NCBI GenBank assembly: GCA_030949725.1
Contig: JAUZSE010000001.1
Coordinates: 24,734-88,733 of the forward strand
Source: Sulfurovum sp.
Lineage (GTDB): Bacteria > Campylobacterota > Campylobacteria > Campylobacterales > Sulfurovaceae
DNA: 64,000 nt
Direction: 5' to 3'
In this document: positions 10,355-19,545 of the stretch, in pieces
Layout: every line of letters begins with the position of its first letter
Numbering within the stretch: the stretch's first letter is position 1
Notes under the pieces: model-generated
What the model saw: the letters and a program-made list of their open reading frames with translations, nothing else
What the model was told of the DNA's origin: nothing
Database searches by the model: none
Position numbers and translations under genes: made by a program

Positions 10355-12451
10355 ATGCAAAAACTCACAACACTTTTAGCACAAAAAACAACACTCAATG
10401 AAAATCAAATTAAAAATATACTCATACTTCTTGAAAAGGGAGATACTATTCCGTTTATAGCACGTTACCGAAAAGAGTTGACAGGTGGGGCAGATGACGA
10501 ACAGTTACGCTTATTTTATGAGGTCTATAAGTCTTCTAAGCGTCTTTTGGAACGTAAAGAAGAGATACTGCATATCTTGAAAGAGCGTGAACAACTGGAT
10601 TCAAAGCTACAAAATAGTATCGAAAATGCAAGTACTATGACCCAAGTGGAAGATATTTATAGACCTTATAAGGAAAAAAAGAATACAAGAGCTTCCACTG
10701 CTATCAAACAAGGGTTAGAGCCTTTAGCCAATACTTTGATCTCTTCAAAACTTTCCAAAGAATCCTTTATGTCTGAAGCCAAACGTTTTGTAAAAGGGGA
10801 GGTCAAAGATGTGGCTATGGCAGTACGTGGTGCACAAGATATAGTAGCAGAACGTTATGCTGATATGCCAAAAGAGAGGGAAGTACTTCGAGAGATGATA
10901 CAAAGACACGGACAGGTAGAAGTGAAAGCAACAAAAAAGTTCCAAGATGAGGGTGCGTATAAGAAGTATAAAAGTCATAGTGAAAAAGTAGCTTACATTC
11001 CCTCACATCGTTACCTAGCGATAAAAAGAGGAGAAAAAGAAAAAGAATTGTCTGTGAAACTGCGTATAGATACAGAGCGTTATCTCGATACTCTCAAACG
11101 CTATAAACTTAAAGAGTGGATGGGAACAGCCAAAAGTGTACTTTTTGATGCCTATAAAGATGGGTTTAAACGCTTGCTTTTTCCTTCTATAGAACGGGAA
11201 GTGTTTGCTTTGCTTAAAGAGCGTGCAGACCGAGCTGCCATAGGGGTATTTGGTAAAAATATGACGCAACTTTTTATGACACCTCCTGTGGTAGGAAAAG
11301 TACTTTTGGGTGCAGATCCTGCGTATAGAACGGGATGTAAACTAGCAGTCATAGATGAAAACGGGATGTACTTAGACCATGCAGTCATTTATCCTGTGCC
11401 TCCAAGAGATGAATATGAAAAATCACGGGCAGTCGTTGAAAAGTTGGTAAAAAAATACAAGATAGAAGGGGTAGCCATAGGTAACGGAACAGCTTCCAAT
11501 GAAACACAAGAGTTTTTTGCCAAGCTCAATAAAGATGGATTGGATGTACCTTATACTGTAGTCTCTGAAGCGGGTGCATCGGTGTATTCTGCATCTAGTA
11601 TAGCGGCTCGTGAGTATCCAAACCTTGATGTGACCATTCGTGGTGCTATCTCTATAGTCCAAAGGGTGCGTGACCCGATGTCGGCACTGGTTAAGATAGA
11701 CCCAAAATCTTTGGGTATAGGGCAGTATCAGCATGATGTAGATCAGAAACTTTTAGAGCGAAAGTTGTATGAGGGTGTTGAGAGTTTGGTGAATTCTGTT
11801 GGGGTTGATGTCAATTCGGCTTCTGCTTCTTTACTTTCTTTTGTGGCAGGTATAGGACCTAAGATTGCAGAAAACATCGTCAACTATAGGGAGAGTCAAG
11901 GTGTATTTACTTCTAAAAGTGCTTTGTTGAAAGTCAAAGGTTTAGGCGCTAAAGCTTATGAGCAGGCAGCAGGGTTTTTACGTATAAGAGAAGGCGAAAG
12001 TGACTTTGACAATACGGGTATACATCCTGAAAGTTATGACATAGCAAAAAAAATAAAAACCTACAGAGATAAAAGTGATATAGTGATGATGGTAAATGAT
12101 TTGAAGGTAGGTGAATTGACATTAAGAGACATTATGAAGGAACTTGAAAAGCCAGGGTTTGACCCACGACATGAATTGCCAAGTATCCCTTTTAAAGATA
12201 CTTTAACAGATATTTCTATGTTAAGAGAAGGGAGTATCGTCTCTGGTGTGGTGCGTAACATTGCTGATTTTGGTGCCTTTGTAGATATAGGACTCAAAAA
12301 TGACGGCTTGATACATGTTTCTGAAATGAGTGAAAAACGTATTTCACATCCTTTGGAAATGTTGTCTGTTAATCAATATTTACCACGCATAGAAGTTATA
12401 GGCTTAGAGTTGGAAAAGAACAAAGTCAGTTTGAGTCTAAAAGCAATCTAA
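10355..12451 (+). CDS. tex: Tex family RNA-binding transcription accessory protein
   Basis: 698 residues with the Tex layout: N-terminal helical region (FIARYRKELTGGADDEQLR; QVEDIYRPYKEK), a YqgF/RNase H-like domain (LLGADPAYRTGCKLAVID), a helix-hairpin-helix region (LLSFVAGIGPKIAENIVNYR; LKVKGLGAKAYEQAAGFL) and a C-terminal S1 domain (GSIVSGVVRNIADFGAFVDI). Upstream in-frame ATGs exist but would sit in the divergent gene; 10355 matches the family start (MQKLTTLLAQ). Tex is a nucleic-acid-binding protein influencing transcription. Confident by domain order. Confidence 0.92.
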   Translation: MQKLTTLLAQKTTLNENQIKNILILLEKGDTIPFIARYRKELTGGADDEQLRLFYEVYKSSKRLLERKEEILHILKEREQLDSKLQNSIENASTMTQVEDIYRPYKEKKNTRASTAIKQGLEPLANTLISSKLSKESFMSEAKRFVKGEVKDVAMAVRGAQDIVAERYADMPKEREVLREMIQRHGQVEVKATKKFQDEGAYKKYKSHSEKVAYIPSHRYLAIKRGEKEKELSVKLRIDTERYLDTLKRYKLKEWMGTAKSVLFDAYKDGFKRLLFPSIEREVFALLKERADRAAIGVFGKNMTQLFMTPPVVGKVLLGADPAYRTGCKLAVIDENGMYLDHAVIYPVPPRDEYEKSRAVVEKLVKKYKIEGVAIGNGTASNETQEFFAKLNKDGLDVPYTVVSEAGASVYSASSIAAREYPNLDVTIRGAISIVQRVRDPMSALVKIDPKSLGIGQYQHDVDQKLLERKLYEGVESLVNSVGVDVNSASASLLSFVAGIGPKIAENIVNYRESQGVFTSKSALLKVKGLGAKAYEQAAGFLRIREGESDFDNTGIHPESYDIAKKIKTYRDKSDIVMMVNDLKVGELTLRDIMKELEKPGFDPRHELPSIPFKDTLTDISMLREGSIVSGVVRNIADFGAFVDIGLKNDGLIHVSEMSEKRISHPLEMLSVNQYLPRIEVIGLELEKNKVSLSLKAI

Positions 12452-12514
12452 AAATTATATAAATATTAGGTATAATTCTTATTATTATAAGTATTATATA
12501 AAAAAGGATAAACA

Positions 12515-12907
12515 TTGAAAAAAATAATATTTGGATTATTGGTTATGATGACAGCTTTGATGGCAGAGCTACAACAGGTATGGGCGACACCAGAATTTGT
12601 CCAAAAGAACATAAAAATCATTGATATACGTACCCCTGCTGAATGGAAAGAGACAGGCATAGTTAAGGATTCATATACCATAATGTTTTTTGATGAAGAA
12701 GGTAATTTTTTTGTCCCTGACTTTTTGAAAGAACTTGACAAGATAGTGAAAAAAGATGAACCATTCGCACTTATATGTAGAGTCGGAAGCCGTACAGGTA
12801 TGGTTTCAGAATTTTTATCAAATAAATTAGGCTATAAGGTGATAAACCTCAAAGGCGGAATCTTGAAAATGATACATGAGGGATATAAAACTGTACCGTA
12901 TAAATAG
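12515..12907 (+). CDS. Secreted rhodanese-like protein
   Basis: 130 residues starting at TTG (12515) behind AAAAGGATAAAC. A signal peptide (KKIIFGLLVMMTALMAE) is followed by a single rhodanese domain: IKIIDIRTPAEWKETG at the front and the active-site loop ICRVGSRTGMV with the catalytic Cys. The protein therefore probably handles sulfane sulfur in the periplasm. Periplasmic single-domain rhodaneses are common in sulfur-metabolising Campylobacterota. Monocistronic, with a TATAAT box at 12471-12476. Confidence 0.82.
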   Translation: MKKIIFGLLVMMTALMAELQQVWATPEFVQKNIKIIDIRTPAEWKETGIVKDSYTIMFFDEEGNFFVPDFLKELDKIVKKDEPFALICRVGSRTGMVSEFLSNKLGYKVINLKGGILKMIHEGYKTVPYK

Positions 12908-12921
12908 AAAAACCCTTCAAA

Positions 12922-12956
12922 CTTGATTGACATAGACTAAACTATTCTGATATAAT
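12922..12956 (+). promoter_or_regulatory. cbpA-hspR promoter with HAIR-like HspR operator
   Basis: TTGACA (12927-12932), an 18-base spacer and TATAAT (12951-12956) form a near-consensus promoter before cbpA. CTTGATT (12922-12928), seven bases, then ACTAAAC (12936-12942) is a degenerate match (three mismatches) to the HspR-associated inverted repeat CTTGAGT-N7-ACTCAAG, and it covers the -35 box. Binding there would block transcription, in line with autoregulation by the hspR gene of this operon. Confidence 0.6.
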
Positions 12957-12994
12957 TATATAAATTAAAATCAAATAATTATTTAGGAATAGTG

Positions 12995-13828
12995 ATGGCA
13001 AAAAGTTTATATGAAACGCTTGGTGTGAGTGAAAACGCATCGGCAGATGAAATCAAGAAATCTTACAGAAAACTCGCAAGAAAATACCACCCCGATATCA
13101 ATAAAGATGAGAGTGCCGTAGATAAGTTTAAAGAGATAAACGCTGCGTATGAAGTACTCTCCGATACAGAGAAAAAATCACAATATGATCAATATGGCGA
13201 TCAAATGTTTGGTGGACAAAACTTCCATGATTTTGCACAAGGACAGGGTGGTGGGGTAGATCTGGATGATATACTCAGACAAATGTTTGGTGGTGGCGGA
13301 GGAGGTGGCTTTGGAGGTGGTGGTTTTGGTGGCCCTAATCTCGATACACAAGCACGTATTACTGTACCCTTCTTAGTCTCTATTTTGGGTGGTAAACATA
13401 ATGTATCTGCCAATGGTCAAAGTTTTGACATCAAAATCCCTGCGGGTATTAAGAGTGCTGAGACCATGCGTGTACGTGGTAAAGGTAAACAGTATCAGGG
13501 GCAGGTTGGTGACTTGCTCATACAAGTAGAAGTGGCTGCTTCAGATGAGTATGAAAGAAAAGGTGATAATCTCTATAAAACATTTGATGTGCCTTTGAAA
13601 GAAGCACTGTTTGGTGGAAAAATAGCTATAGAAACACCAGAAAAAGAAGTCTCACTGAAAGTACCTCAAAATACTAAAAATGGACAAAAGTTTAGACTCA
13701 AAGGAAAGGGAGTTGCTGACAGAAAAACAGCTATGAAAGGTGACTTGTATCTGGTTGCTAATGTGGTTTTACCTAATGTGGATACATTGGATGAGGAACT
13801 AAAAACGATGATCCAAGAAACACTTTAA
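12995..13828 (+). CDS. cbpA: DnaJ-like co-chaperone CbpA
   Basis: 277 residues. An N-terminal J-domain with the essential HPD ([12 protein letters not shown]) is followed by a Gly/Phe-rich stretch (residues about 75-115, nearly all Gly with Phe) and C-terminal substrate-binding beta domains. The CXXCXGXG zinc modules of true DnaJ are absent, which identifies the CbpA class. A GTG at 12992 is possible, but AGGA is spaced better for the ATG at 12995. CbpA stimulates DnaK. It is followed by hspR, the usual Campylobacterota arrangement, and preceded by a HAIR-like operator. Confidence 0.9.
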   Translation: MAKSLYETLGVSENASADEIKKSYRKLARKYHPDINKDESAVDKFKEINAAYEVLSDTEKKSQYDQYGDQMFGGQNFHDFAQGQGGGVDLDDILRQMFGGGGGGGFGGGGFGGPNLDTQARITVPFLVSILGGKHNVSANGQSFDIKIPAGIKSAETMRVRGKGKQYQGQVGDLLIQVEVAASDEYERKGDNLYKTFDVPLKEALFGGKIAIETPEKEVSLKVPQNTKNGQKFRLKGKGVADRKTAMKGDLYLVANVVLPNVDTLDEELKTMIQETL

Positions 13829-13848
13829 AAACACTCTAAGGAGCCTCC

Positions 13849-14220
13849 ATGCATAGTTATGACGAACCTGTTTATCTTATATCAGTAGTAGCAACGATGT
13901 TAGATATACATCCGCAAACGCTCAGACAGTATGAGAGGGAAGGTCTTGTCCAACCTTCACGTACACAGGGTCGTATGCGTCTTTATTCTCAACGGGACAT
14001 AGAGAGAATGAAGCTCATTTTGCGATTAACCCGTCAAATGGGTGTGAATCTAGCAGGCGTAGATATAGTATTGAAACTAAAACTTCAGATAGATGATATG
14101 CAAACAGAGATAGATCAGTTGAGAGAATCACTGTCTAAAGTAAATCGTAACGGATCCGTGCATTCAAGTAAAGCTTTGGTGACCAAAAGTTCTTATGATA
14201 TTATCATTTTTGAAGATTAA
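13849..14220 (+). CDS. hspR: HspR, MerR-type heat-shock repressor
   Basis: 123 residues, with a strong AAGGAG site. The MerR-type helix-turn-helix (PVYLISVVATMLDIHPQTLRQ) and wing (SRTQGRMRLYSQRDIERM) are followed by a coiled segment. The early residues and the lack of effector-binding cysteines match HspR, which represses chaperone genes at HAIR sites and uses a chaperone as cofactor in related bacteria. Co-transcribed with cbpA (20-base gap), so a negative feedback loop is likely. Confidence 0.88.
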   Translation: MHSYDEPVYLISVVATMLDIHPQTLRQYEREGLVQPSRTQGRMRLYSQRDIERMKLILRLTRQMGVNLAGVDIVLKLKLQIDDMQTEIDQLRESLSKVNRNGSVHSSKALVTKSSYDIIIFED

Positions 14221-14223
14221 GGT

Positions 14224-16074
14224 ATGAAACAGCAAAAACATTATATTTTTCTTCAAAAACAAATACTCCTTATGATGGGACTCTCTTTGATTCCTGGACT
14301 TGTATATGTTGTTTTCGGATGGATTTTTAATGTAATATTTCCTGCGTTGATATGGTATGGGATATTGATTGTTATTTCTTGGTATGGATGGAAGTTGTAT
14401 CAAGAATTTGCTAGCAATAAAATGGACGAAGTACATTTGGCACGTTGGTATAAAAAACTTACATGGTTTATGTATGTCATTTTTTCTTCTTGGACCGTGA
14501 TATTTATACTATATGTGGGATATGATGAAGATCATTTACATTATATAGCTATTTTTACGCAGTTAGGTGCGTCTGTTGTAGCATCGGCATTACTGATTTC
14601 AGATAGAAAATTATTTGTGCCTATTTTATTTTTACTAATGTTACCCTTGACACTTTATTTTACGCTTATTGGTCTATGGTATGGCTATGTGCTTGCTCTT
14701 TTCTCTATGGTCTTTTTAGCTATATTGCTTTATGCCTCATCCAATACCAACAAGTTGCTTGAGGATAATTATTTTCAAGCCCAACATGATGCATTGACGG
14801 GACTTTTTAATCGTAGGTATTTTACAGAGTATATGGAGTCTTTAAATGAAAGGCTATTGGAAAACGATAAAACAGCCTCTATCTGTCTCATTGACCTAGA
14901 CCATTTCAAAATGATTAATGACTCTTTGGGGCATGATATCGGCGATAAGTTATTGATAGACGTTTCTAAACGTATAGAACTTTATGTAAAAAATACACAT
15001 GTGTTGGCACGTTTAGGTGGGGATGAATTTATACTTGTGAGTAAAAGGTTGAGTAATAAAGAGGCAGATGTTTACGAAGGATATGCTTTTGCCGAAACTT
15101 TACTCAATGTGATGCGAGAGCCGTATGTGATAGAAGGACATACGCTGCATATAACTGTAAGTATTGGGGTTTATCAACTTGATCCTCGGTCTTTGTTTGC
15201 TACAAACTTTATAAAAGAAGTAGATATAGCCATGTATGAAGCAAAGTCTCAAGGACGAGATGGGGTAGTGGTATTTAATAAAGATATTGAAGAAAAAGTG
15301 GAACGACATTTAGATATAGAGCAAAAACTTCATATAGCACTCAAGGAGCATAAACTCAAAGTATATTATCAGCCACAGTTTGATTTAGATGAAATATTAG
15401 TCGGATGTGAATCTCTCCTTAGATGGCATGATGATGATTTAGGAGTAGTGAATCCTAATGAGTTTATAGTGATAGCAGAAAAAACGGGTCTTATCTTAGA
15501 TATTGGTAATTATGTACTAAAAGAGACATTTAAAACTATAAATAGTTGGAATAAAAAAGGAAAAATCTTAAAATCTTTTTCGATTAATGTGAGTATCCGA
15601 CAACTTTTACATGAACCTTTTGTTGAAAAGGTAGCGTATTTACTCATGACATATCTTCCCAATAAAGAGCCTAAACAAAAAATTTATTTTGAGATAACCG
15701 AACATGTTTTTGCCGAAGATATAAACAAAGTAGTTGCTATCATGAACAGGCTAAAAGAAATGGGTATTTCATTTTCTATTGATGATTTTGGTACAGGGTA
15801 TTCTTCGCTAAGTTATTTGAAAATATTGCCTATAGACGAAGTGAAAATAGATAAATCATTCATCGGTGATTTGTCTGAGAGCAGAAACAATCAGAAAATG
15901 ATTAGAGCGATTATAGGCATTGCAAAGAATTTTGATTTAACTATTGTAGCTGAAGGTGTCGAAACCTTTGAACAGATCACTTTTCTTAATATGATAGATT
16001 GTGATGTCTATCAAGGGTTTTATTTTGACAAGGCATTGTCAAAAGATATATTTGAAAAGAAATATATCCTCTAA
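14224..16074 (+). CDS. Membrane GGDEF-EAL cyclic-di-GMP protein
   Basis: 616 residues. Residues 1-180 hold about six hydrophobic segments (a membrane sensor of no recognised family). The GGDEF domain has an intact active-site loop (LARLGGDEFILVS) and LFNRRYFTEY. The EAL domain has the catalytic Glu in an ESL variant (VGCESLLRWHDDDLG), then SIDDFGTGYSSLSYLK and VAEGVETFEQ. Both active sites look complete, so the protein could make and/or degrade c-di-GMP. It starts 3 bases after hspR. An IS inserted exactly at its stop codon, and the TAAGGG target duplication preserves the TAA. Confidence 0.88.
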   Translation: MKQQKHYIFLQKQILLMMGLSLIPGLVYVVFGWIFNVIFPALIWYGILIVISWYGWKLYQEFASNKMDEVHLARWYKKLTWFMYVIFSSWTVIFILYVGYDEDHLHYIAIFTQLGASVVASALLISDRKLFVPILFLLMLPLTLYFTLIGLWYGYVLALFSMVFLAILLYASSNTNKLLEDNYFQAQHDALTGLFNRRYFTEYMESLNERLLENDKTASICLIDLDHFKMINDSLGHDIGDKLLIDVSKRIELYVKNTHVLARLGGDEFILVSKRLSNKEADVYEGYAFAETLLNVMREPYVIEGHTLHITVSIGVYQLDPRSLFATNFIKEVDIAMYEAKSQGRDGVVVFNKDIEEKVERHLDIEQKLHIALKEHKLKVYYQPQFDLDEILVGCESLLRWHDDDLGVVNPNEFIVIAEKTGLILDIGNYVLKETFKTINSWNKKGKILKSFSINVSIRQLLHEPFVEKVAYLLMTYLPNKEPKQKIYFEITEHVFAEDINKVVAIMNRLKEMGISFSIDDFGTGYSSLSYLKILPIDEVKIDKSFIGDLSESRNNQKMIRAIIGIAKNFDLTIVAEGVETFEQITFLNMIDCDVYQGFYFDKALSKDIFEKKYIL

Positions 16075-16077
16075 GGG

Positions 16078-17538
16078 CAACACCTTAGCCAAAAATAAAA
16101 ACAAAATATAAGCCAAAGCCATGAGACAACTACTATAATTTTAAACCAAAAAAACATAAAGTTATCCCATGACAGAAATTATAACACTCTTAAGATGTAT
16201 CGCACCTATAATTGTAAAAAACAAGCATAAACAACTACAAATCATCATCCAAGCCTTGCTCTCAATGCGAGGACGGATTACTATGTTAGGATTAAGTAGA
16301 TGGAGTGAAAAAGGAGGGAGTTATCGAACTATCACACGCTTCTTTCATTCAAAGATAAATTGGGAAGAAATCAATTGGATGTTTATCAAAACGCATTTAA
16401 CAAAAAAGGGTTCAGTCTATCTTTTGGGTGGAGATGAAGTAGTAGTAAGCAAAAGTGGGAAGCATACTTATGGGATAGATATGGGATAGATAGGTTTTAT
16501 TCTTCTATCCAAAACCAAGTGATACAAAGTTTGGCATTTCTCAATCTTTCCTTGATAAGTGTAGAAACAAGAAAAGCTTATCCACTAAGTACACAACAAA
16601 TAGTTCGAGAGAAAAAAAGAAGGTTGTATCAAAGACAAAAGTGTAAAGAAGAGTAAGAAAAAGAAGCATGGTAAAGTTGGAAGACCTGTAGGCAGTGGGA
16701 ATCAAGATAAAAAGATATTGAACTTTCTCCCTATCTTAAATTTGTCCAGGAGTCCGTAAATAAGGCACTTAAACGGATTGACAAGCATATTGATATTGTT
16801 TATTTTGTCTTTGATGGAGCATTTGGAAATAATCCTGCTGTACAAATGGTGAGGCAATGTGGATTACATATCATTTCTAAACTTCAAAAAACTCTGCACT
16901 GCTATTTCCTTATAGTGGAGAGTATGCAGGAAGAGGATCTCCTAGGAAATATGGAGATGCTATTGACTATGATAATCTTCCAGAACCCTATCTAAAATCA
17001 GATACCATAGACGAAGATAAGAATATCCAAACAAGAATTTATCAAATGGAAATGCTACATCGTAAGTTTGCAGATAGGCTTAATATTGTGATTATAGAAA
17101 AGATAAATCTAAGCACAGGAAAAATTGCTCATGTAAATCTCTTCTCTACAGATTTGACATTAGACTATGAAAAGATTATTGATTACTATTCACTTCGTTT
17201 TCAGATTGAATTTGTCTTCCGAGATGCCAAACAATATTGGGGAATGGAGGATTTTATGAATATTAAAAAAAACACCTATCCATAATTGGGCAAATCTCTC
17301 TACTTTTATGGTCAATTTCTCTCATGGATTACGCCAAAATTCTGATATGAAAGAGATGAGTATTCTTGACCTAAAAGCCCACTACCATGGGCTTAAATAC
17401 GTCAAAGAGGTATTTAAATTACTTCCGAATTTAGCTAACGAGTATTTAATTCAGAAGGTATCCATTAAGATTGCGAATTTAGGGGCTATTCACCCCCATG
17501 AGAGGGTGGGTTAGAGGGGTTTTTTGGCTAAGGTGTTG
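16078..17538 (+). mobile_element. IS4-superfamily insertion sequence, copy 1
   Basis: 1461 bases with terminal inverted repeats CAACACCTTAGCCAAAAA at both ends and a 6-base target duplication TAAGGG (16072-16077 and 17539-17544). It encodes one transposase with the YREK signature. A second copy lies inverted at 24481-25926. Copy 1 has an 11-base tandem duplication and several homopolymer changes relative to copy 2. The 6-base duplication would suit the IS1634-like branch, but I cannot assign the subgroup firmly. Confidence 0.88.
16169..17514 (+). pseudogene. IS4-superfamily transposase, copy 1 (several frame breaks)
   Basis: Reading across frames gives one DDE transposase. The N-terminus (MTEIITLLRCIAPIIVKNK) leads into LGGDEVVVSKSGKHTYGID. 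Then FVFDGAFGNNPAVQMVRQ carries a catalytic Asp. The C-terminal YREK signature is in YYSLRFQIEFVFRDAK. Breaks: an 11-base duplication near 16482-16492 that creates a stop, seven A near 16612-16618, five A in GATAAAAAGATATT, six A in the CTTCAAAAAACTC run, and eight A near 17267-17274. Copy 2 has different counts at three of these runs, so the ancestral gene was intact. Confidence 0.8.
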
Positions 17539-17564
17539 TAAGGGAACACCCCTTATTTAGCAGA

Positions 17565-18542
17565 TCATTTAACATGTTCGGCTATGAGATGTATGGCCAT
17601 GCCATAAGACGTTGAATTGTTGTAGCGTGTGAGTACTCTAAAGTTTTTTGCACCTAACCATATATCATCATGGGTTATATTCCGATTTTTTAAGAGGTAT
17701 GCTTTAGACTCATTAAATTTCTTTAAAGGTTTGATACCATGTTTTAAGATAGTACTCATAGGAAGTGTTCGTCTATGCGTTGTTTTTAGTCTTTTATAGC
17801 GTTTACCTTTAAATGTTGTAGGTACAGCTACTAACGCACCTTTTCTCCATCCATTTTTATGCATAAACTTTGCAACAGAACCAATGCAATCTTCTAAGTC
17901 CCAAGGGTCGGTCTTCCCATCATGGTTAAAATCTGACTTATGTTTACGTGCCATAGACGGCACTTGTTGTACACAGCCTATGGCACCAGCGAAAGATCCT
18001 TCTAGTTTAGTGATCTTATATCCTTTTTCACGTGTAAGTAAAAAGAGATGTTTGAATTCAGCTTTAAAAAACTTTTTCATTCGGTTGGGATGAAATGCAA
18101 GTGTTGCTAAGGCATCAAGTACGCTATAGTCACCCATATATTCTCCAAATTTACTCTCCACACCCATAAAACCAACGATATAATCAGGATCAACACGGTA
18201 TTGTCTCGCTGCTCTTTGGAGTGTTTTTCTGTATTGTCTCTTAAACTTTTTTGCTTTTTTTAAACTTTCTTTATCAAGAACATGTGCTTTGTATCGCTCC
18301 CAAGTTCCATTGGTTGTTCCTGATTTATATTTTCCTGTATAGCGTGCAAGTGTATCTCTGTCTAGTTTGGCTTTTTTCATCACCGAAACGATATAGGAGC
18401 GTTTGAAATGGTATTTTTTGACCATCATAGTGACAAATCTTTGTACCTCTTTTTTTGCCATATAGTTGTACTTTATAGGAGGTCTGTCATCGTTTGCCAA
18501 TAGTATAAAGGGTATAAGTAGTATAAGTAGTAGTTTTTTCAT
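17565..18542 (-). CDS. mltB: Lytic murein transglycosylase B (MltB, GH103)
   Basis: About 325 residues with signal peptide MKKLLLILLIPFILLAN, so periplasmic, without a lipobox. MltB features: VDPDYIVGFMGVESKFGEY with the catalytic Glu, LATLAFHPNRMKKFFKAE, EGSFAGAIGCVQQVPS, and a calcium-site-like loop DFNHDGKTDPWD. It cleaves glycan strands to 1,6-anhydroMurNAc. A start at 18560 overlaps the upstream gene (ATGA), but AGAGAG sits before the ATG at 18542 and that start yields a clean signal peptide. Encoded just after the CitE-like gene. Confidence 0.88.
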   Translation of the reverse strand: MKKLLLILLIPFILLANDDRPPIKYNYMAKKEVQRFVTMMVKKYHFKRSYIVSVMKKAKLDRDTLARYTGKYKSGTTNGTWERYKAHVLDKESLKKAKKFKRQYRKTLQRAARQYRVDPDYIVGFMGVESKFGEYMGDYSVLDALATLAFHPNRMKKFFKAEFKHLFLLTREKGYKITKLEGSFAGAIGCVQQVPSMARKHKSDFNHDGKTDPWDLEDCIGSVAKFMHKNGWRKGALVAVPTTFKGKRYKRLKTTHRRTLPMSTILKHGIKPLKKFNESKAYLLKNRNITHDDIWLGAKNFRVLTRYNNSTSYGMAIHLIAEHVK

Positions 18543-18556
18543 AGTTCTCTCTTTCT

Positions 18557-19474
18557 TCATTTGGTATTTAATATCAGTAAAGCATCTTTATAAATAGGTT
18601 CATCTATAAATCCATAGGTATCGTCCATAAATCCATTCAAACCTTGTGCCGCATGGGTTTCAAAAGATTTTTTTATATGATTGGCTCTTGTGATTTCATA
18701 GGGAGAAATAGCAAAAACTTCATTGGCGATTTGCACCTGTTTGGGACCCATACATGCTTTGCTTTCAAAGCCCATGAGCTTTTCTCGTTGACACCAAGCT
18801 TTAAATGTTTTGCTGTCATGATACTCTTGAAACATAAAAGAGATGGGATGTATACCAGCTGTTTTGGCATCAATTAGGAACTTGGAGAGGATGTAGTCTA
18901 TGGTGGGGTTGTTAAGGCTTATGAGTGATTGAGGTAAGCCAAGAGAATGTAGCAGGTCAAGTATACCTAAATTCGCTGTGCTTAAGCGTTCGTCTATACC
19001 TAGAGTACTTAGATTTTCAAAGGCTTCTTTGGTTTCAAGTGAGATATGCAGTTCTTTATCTAAAGACAGTAAGGTTAGGGCTTGTGCTATCTCTGTTTGT
19101 GTTTTTACCTTGGCTATACGTATAGCATCAAAAGAAAAGTCATTTAAAAAAGCAATCTCTTCTGCACCACCTTCATTGAGAGGATTTGTACGCACGATGA
19201 TAAAGCTAGAGGAGTGCTGCATATGTGAAAGAAAAAGTGCTATGTTATGTAGTGCTTCCTTTTTACGGCTTGGTGCAATGGCATCTTCAAGGTTTAGTGT
19301 AATCATATCTGCTTGACTCTCATCCATAGAGTTAAGATGTTTGAGATTGAGAGGATTGAGCATCATATTACTACGTTTACGTGTGTGATGACAAGGTTGT
19401 TTCTTTTGTGTTCCATATATTGTTGTTGGGTTGTTTAGGTTTTGAAATATCATATAAAAGCATATCGTAATCAT
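18557..19474 (-). CDS. HpcH/HpaI aldolase, citrate lyase beta-like (CitE-like)
   Basis: Up to 305 residues. CitE-like TIM-barrel motifs: RSNMMLNPLNLKHL near residue 34, ADMITLNLEDAIAPSRKKEA with the metal-binding acidic residues, IIVRTNPLN, and the late FESKACMGPKQVQIANEVF, the usual CitE tail. It likely cleaves or forms a CoA-type thioester substrate such as malyl-CoA or citramalyl-CoA; the substrate is not certain. No citrate lyase alpha or gamma genes lie nearby, so a true citrate lyase complex is unlikely. The start is uncertain (19474 or 19453); neither has a strong ribosome-binding site. Confidence 0.75.
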   Translation of the reverse strand: MITICFYMIFQNLNNPTTIYGTQKKQPCHHTRKRSNMMLNPLNLKHLNSMDESQADMITLNLEDAIAPSRKKEALHNIALFLSHMQHSSSFIIVRTNPLNEGGAEEIAFLNDFSFDAIRIAKVKTQTEIAQALTLLSLDKELHISLETKEAFENLSTLGIDERLSTANLGILDLLHSLGLPQSLISLNNPTIDYILSKFLIDAKTAGIHPISFMFQEYHDSKTFKAWCQREKLMGFESKACMGPKQVQIANEVFAISPYEITRANHIKKSFETHAAQGLNGFMDDTYGFIDEPIYKDALLILNTK

Positions 19475-19545
19475 TTATAAACTAAGGGTATAATAGACAT
19501 CTTACAAAACTAAAAAAAGATAAATATATTTAGAGGACAATACTT

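Noticed and set aside
10256..10398. Long overlapping N-terminal extensions of tex and the SpoU methylase
   Set aside because: Both extensions lack family similarity and lie in the opposing gene; the internal ATGs give normal starts and a divergent promoter gap.
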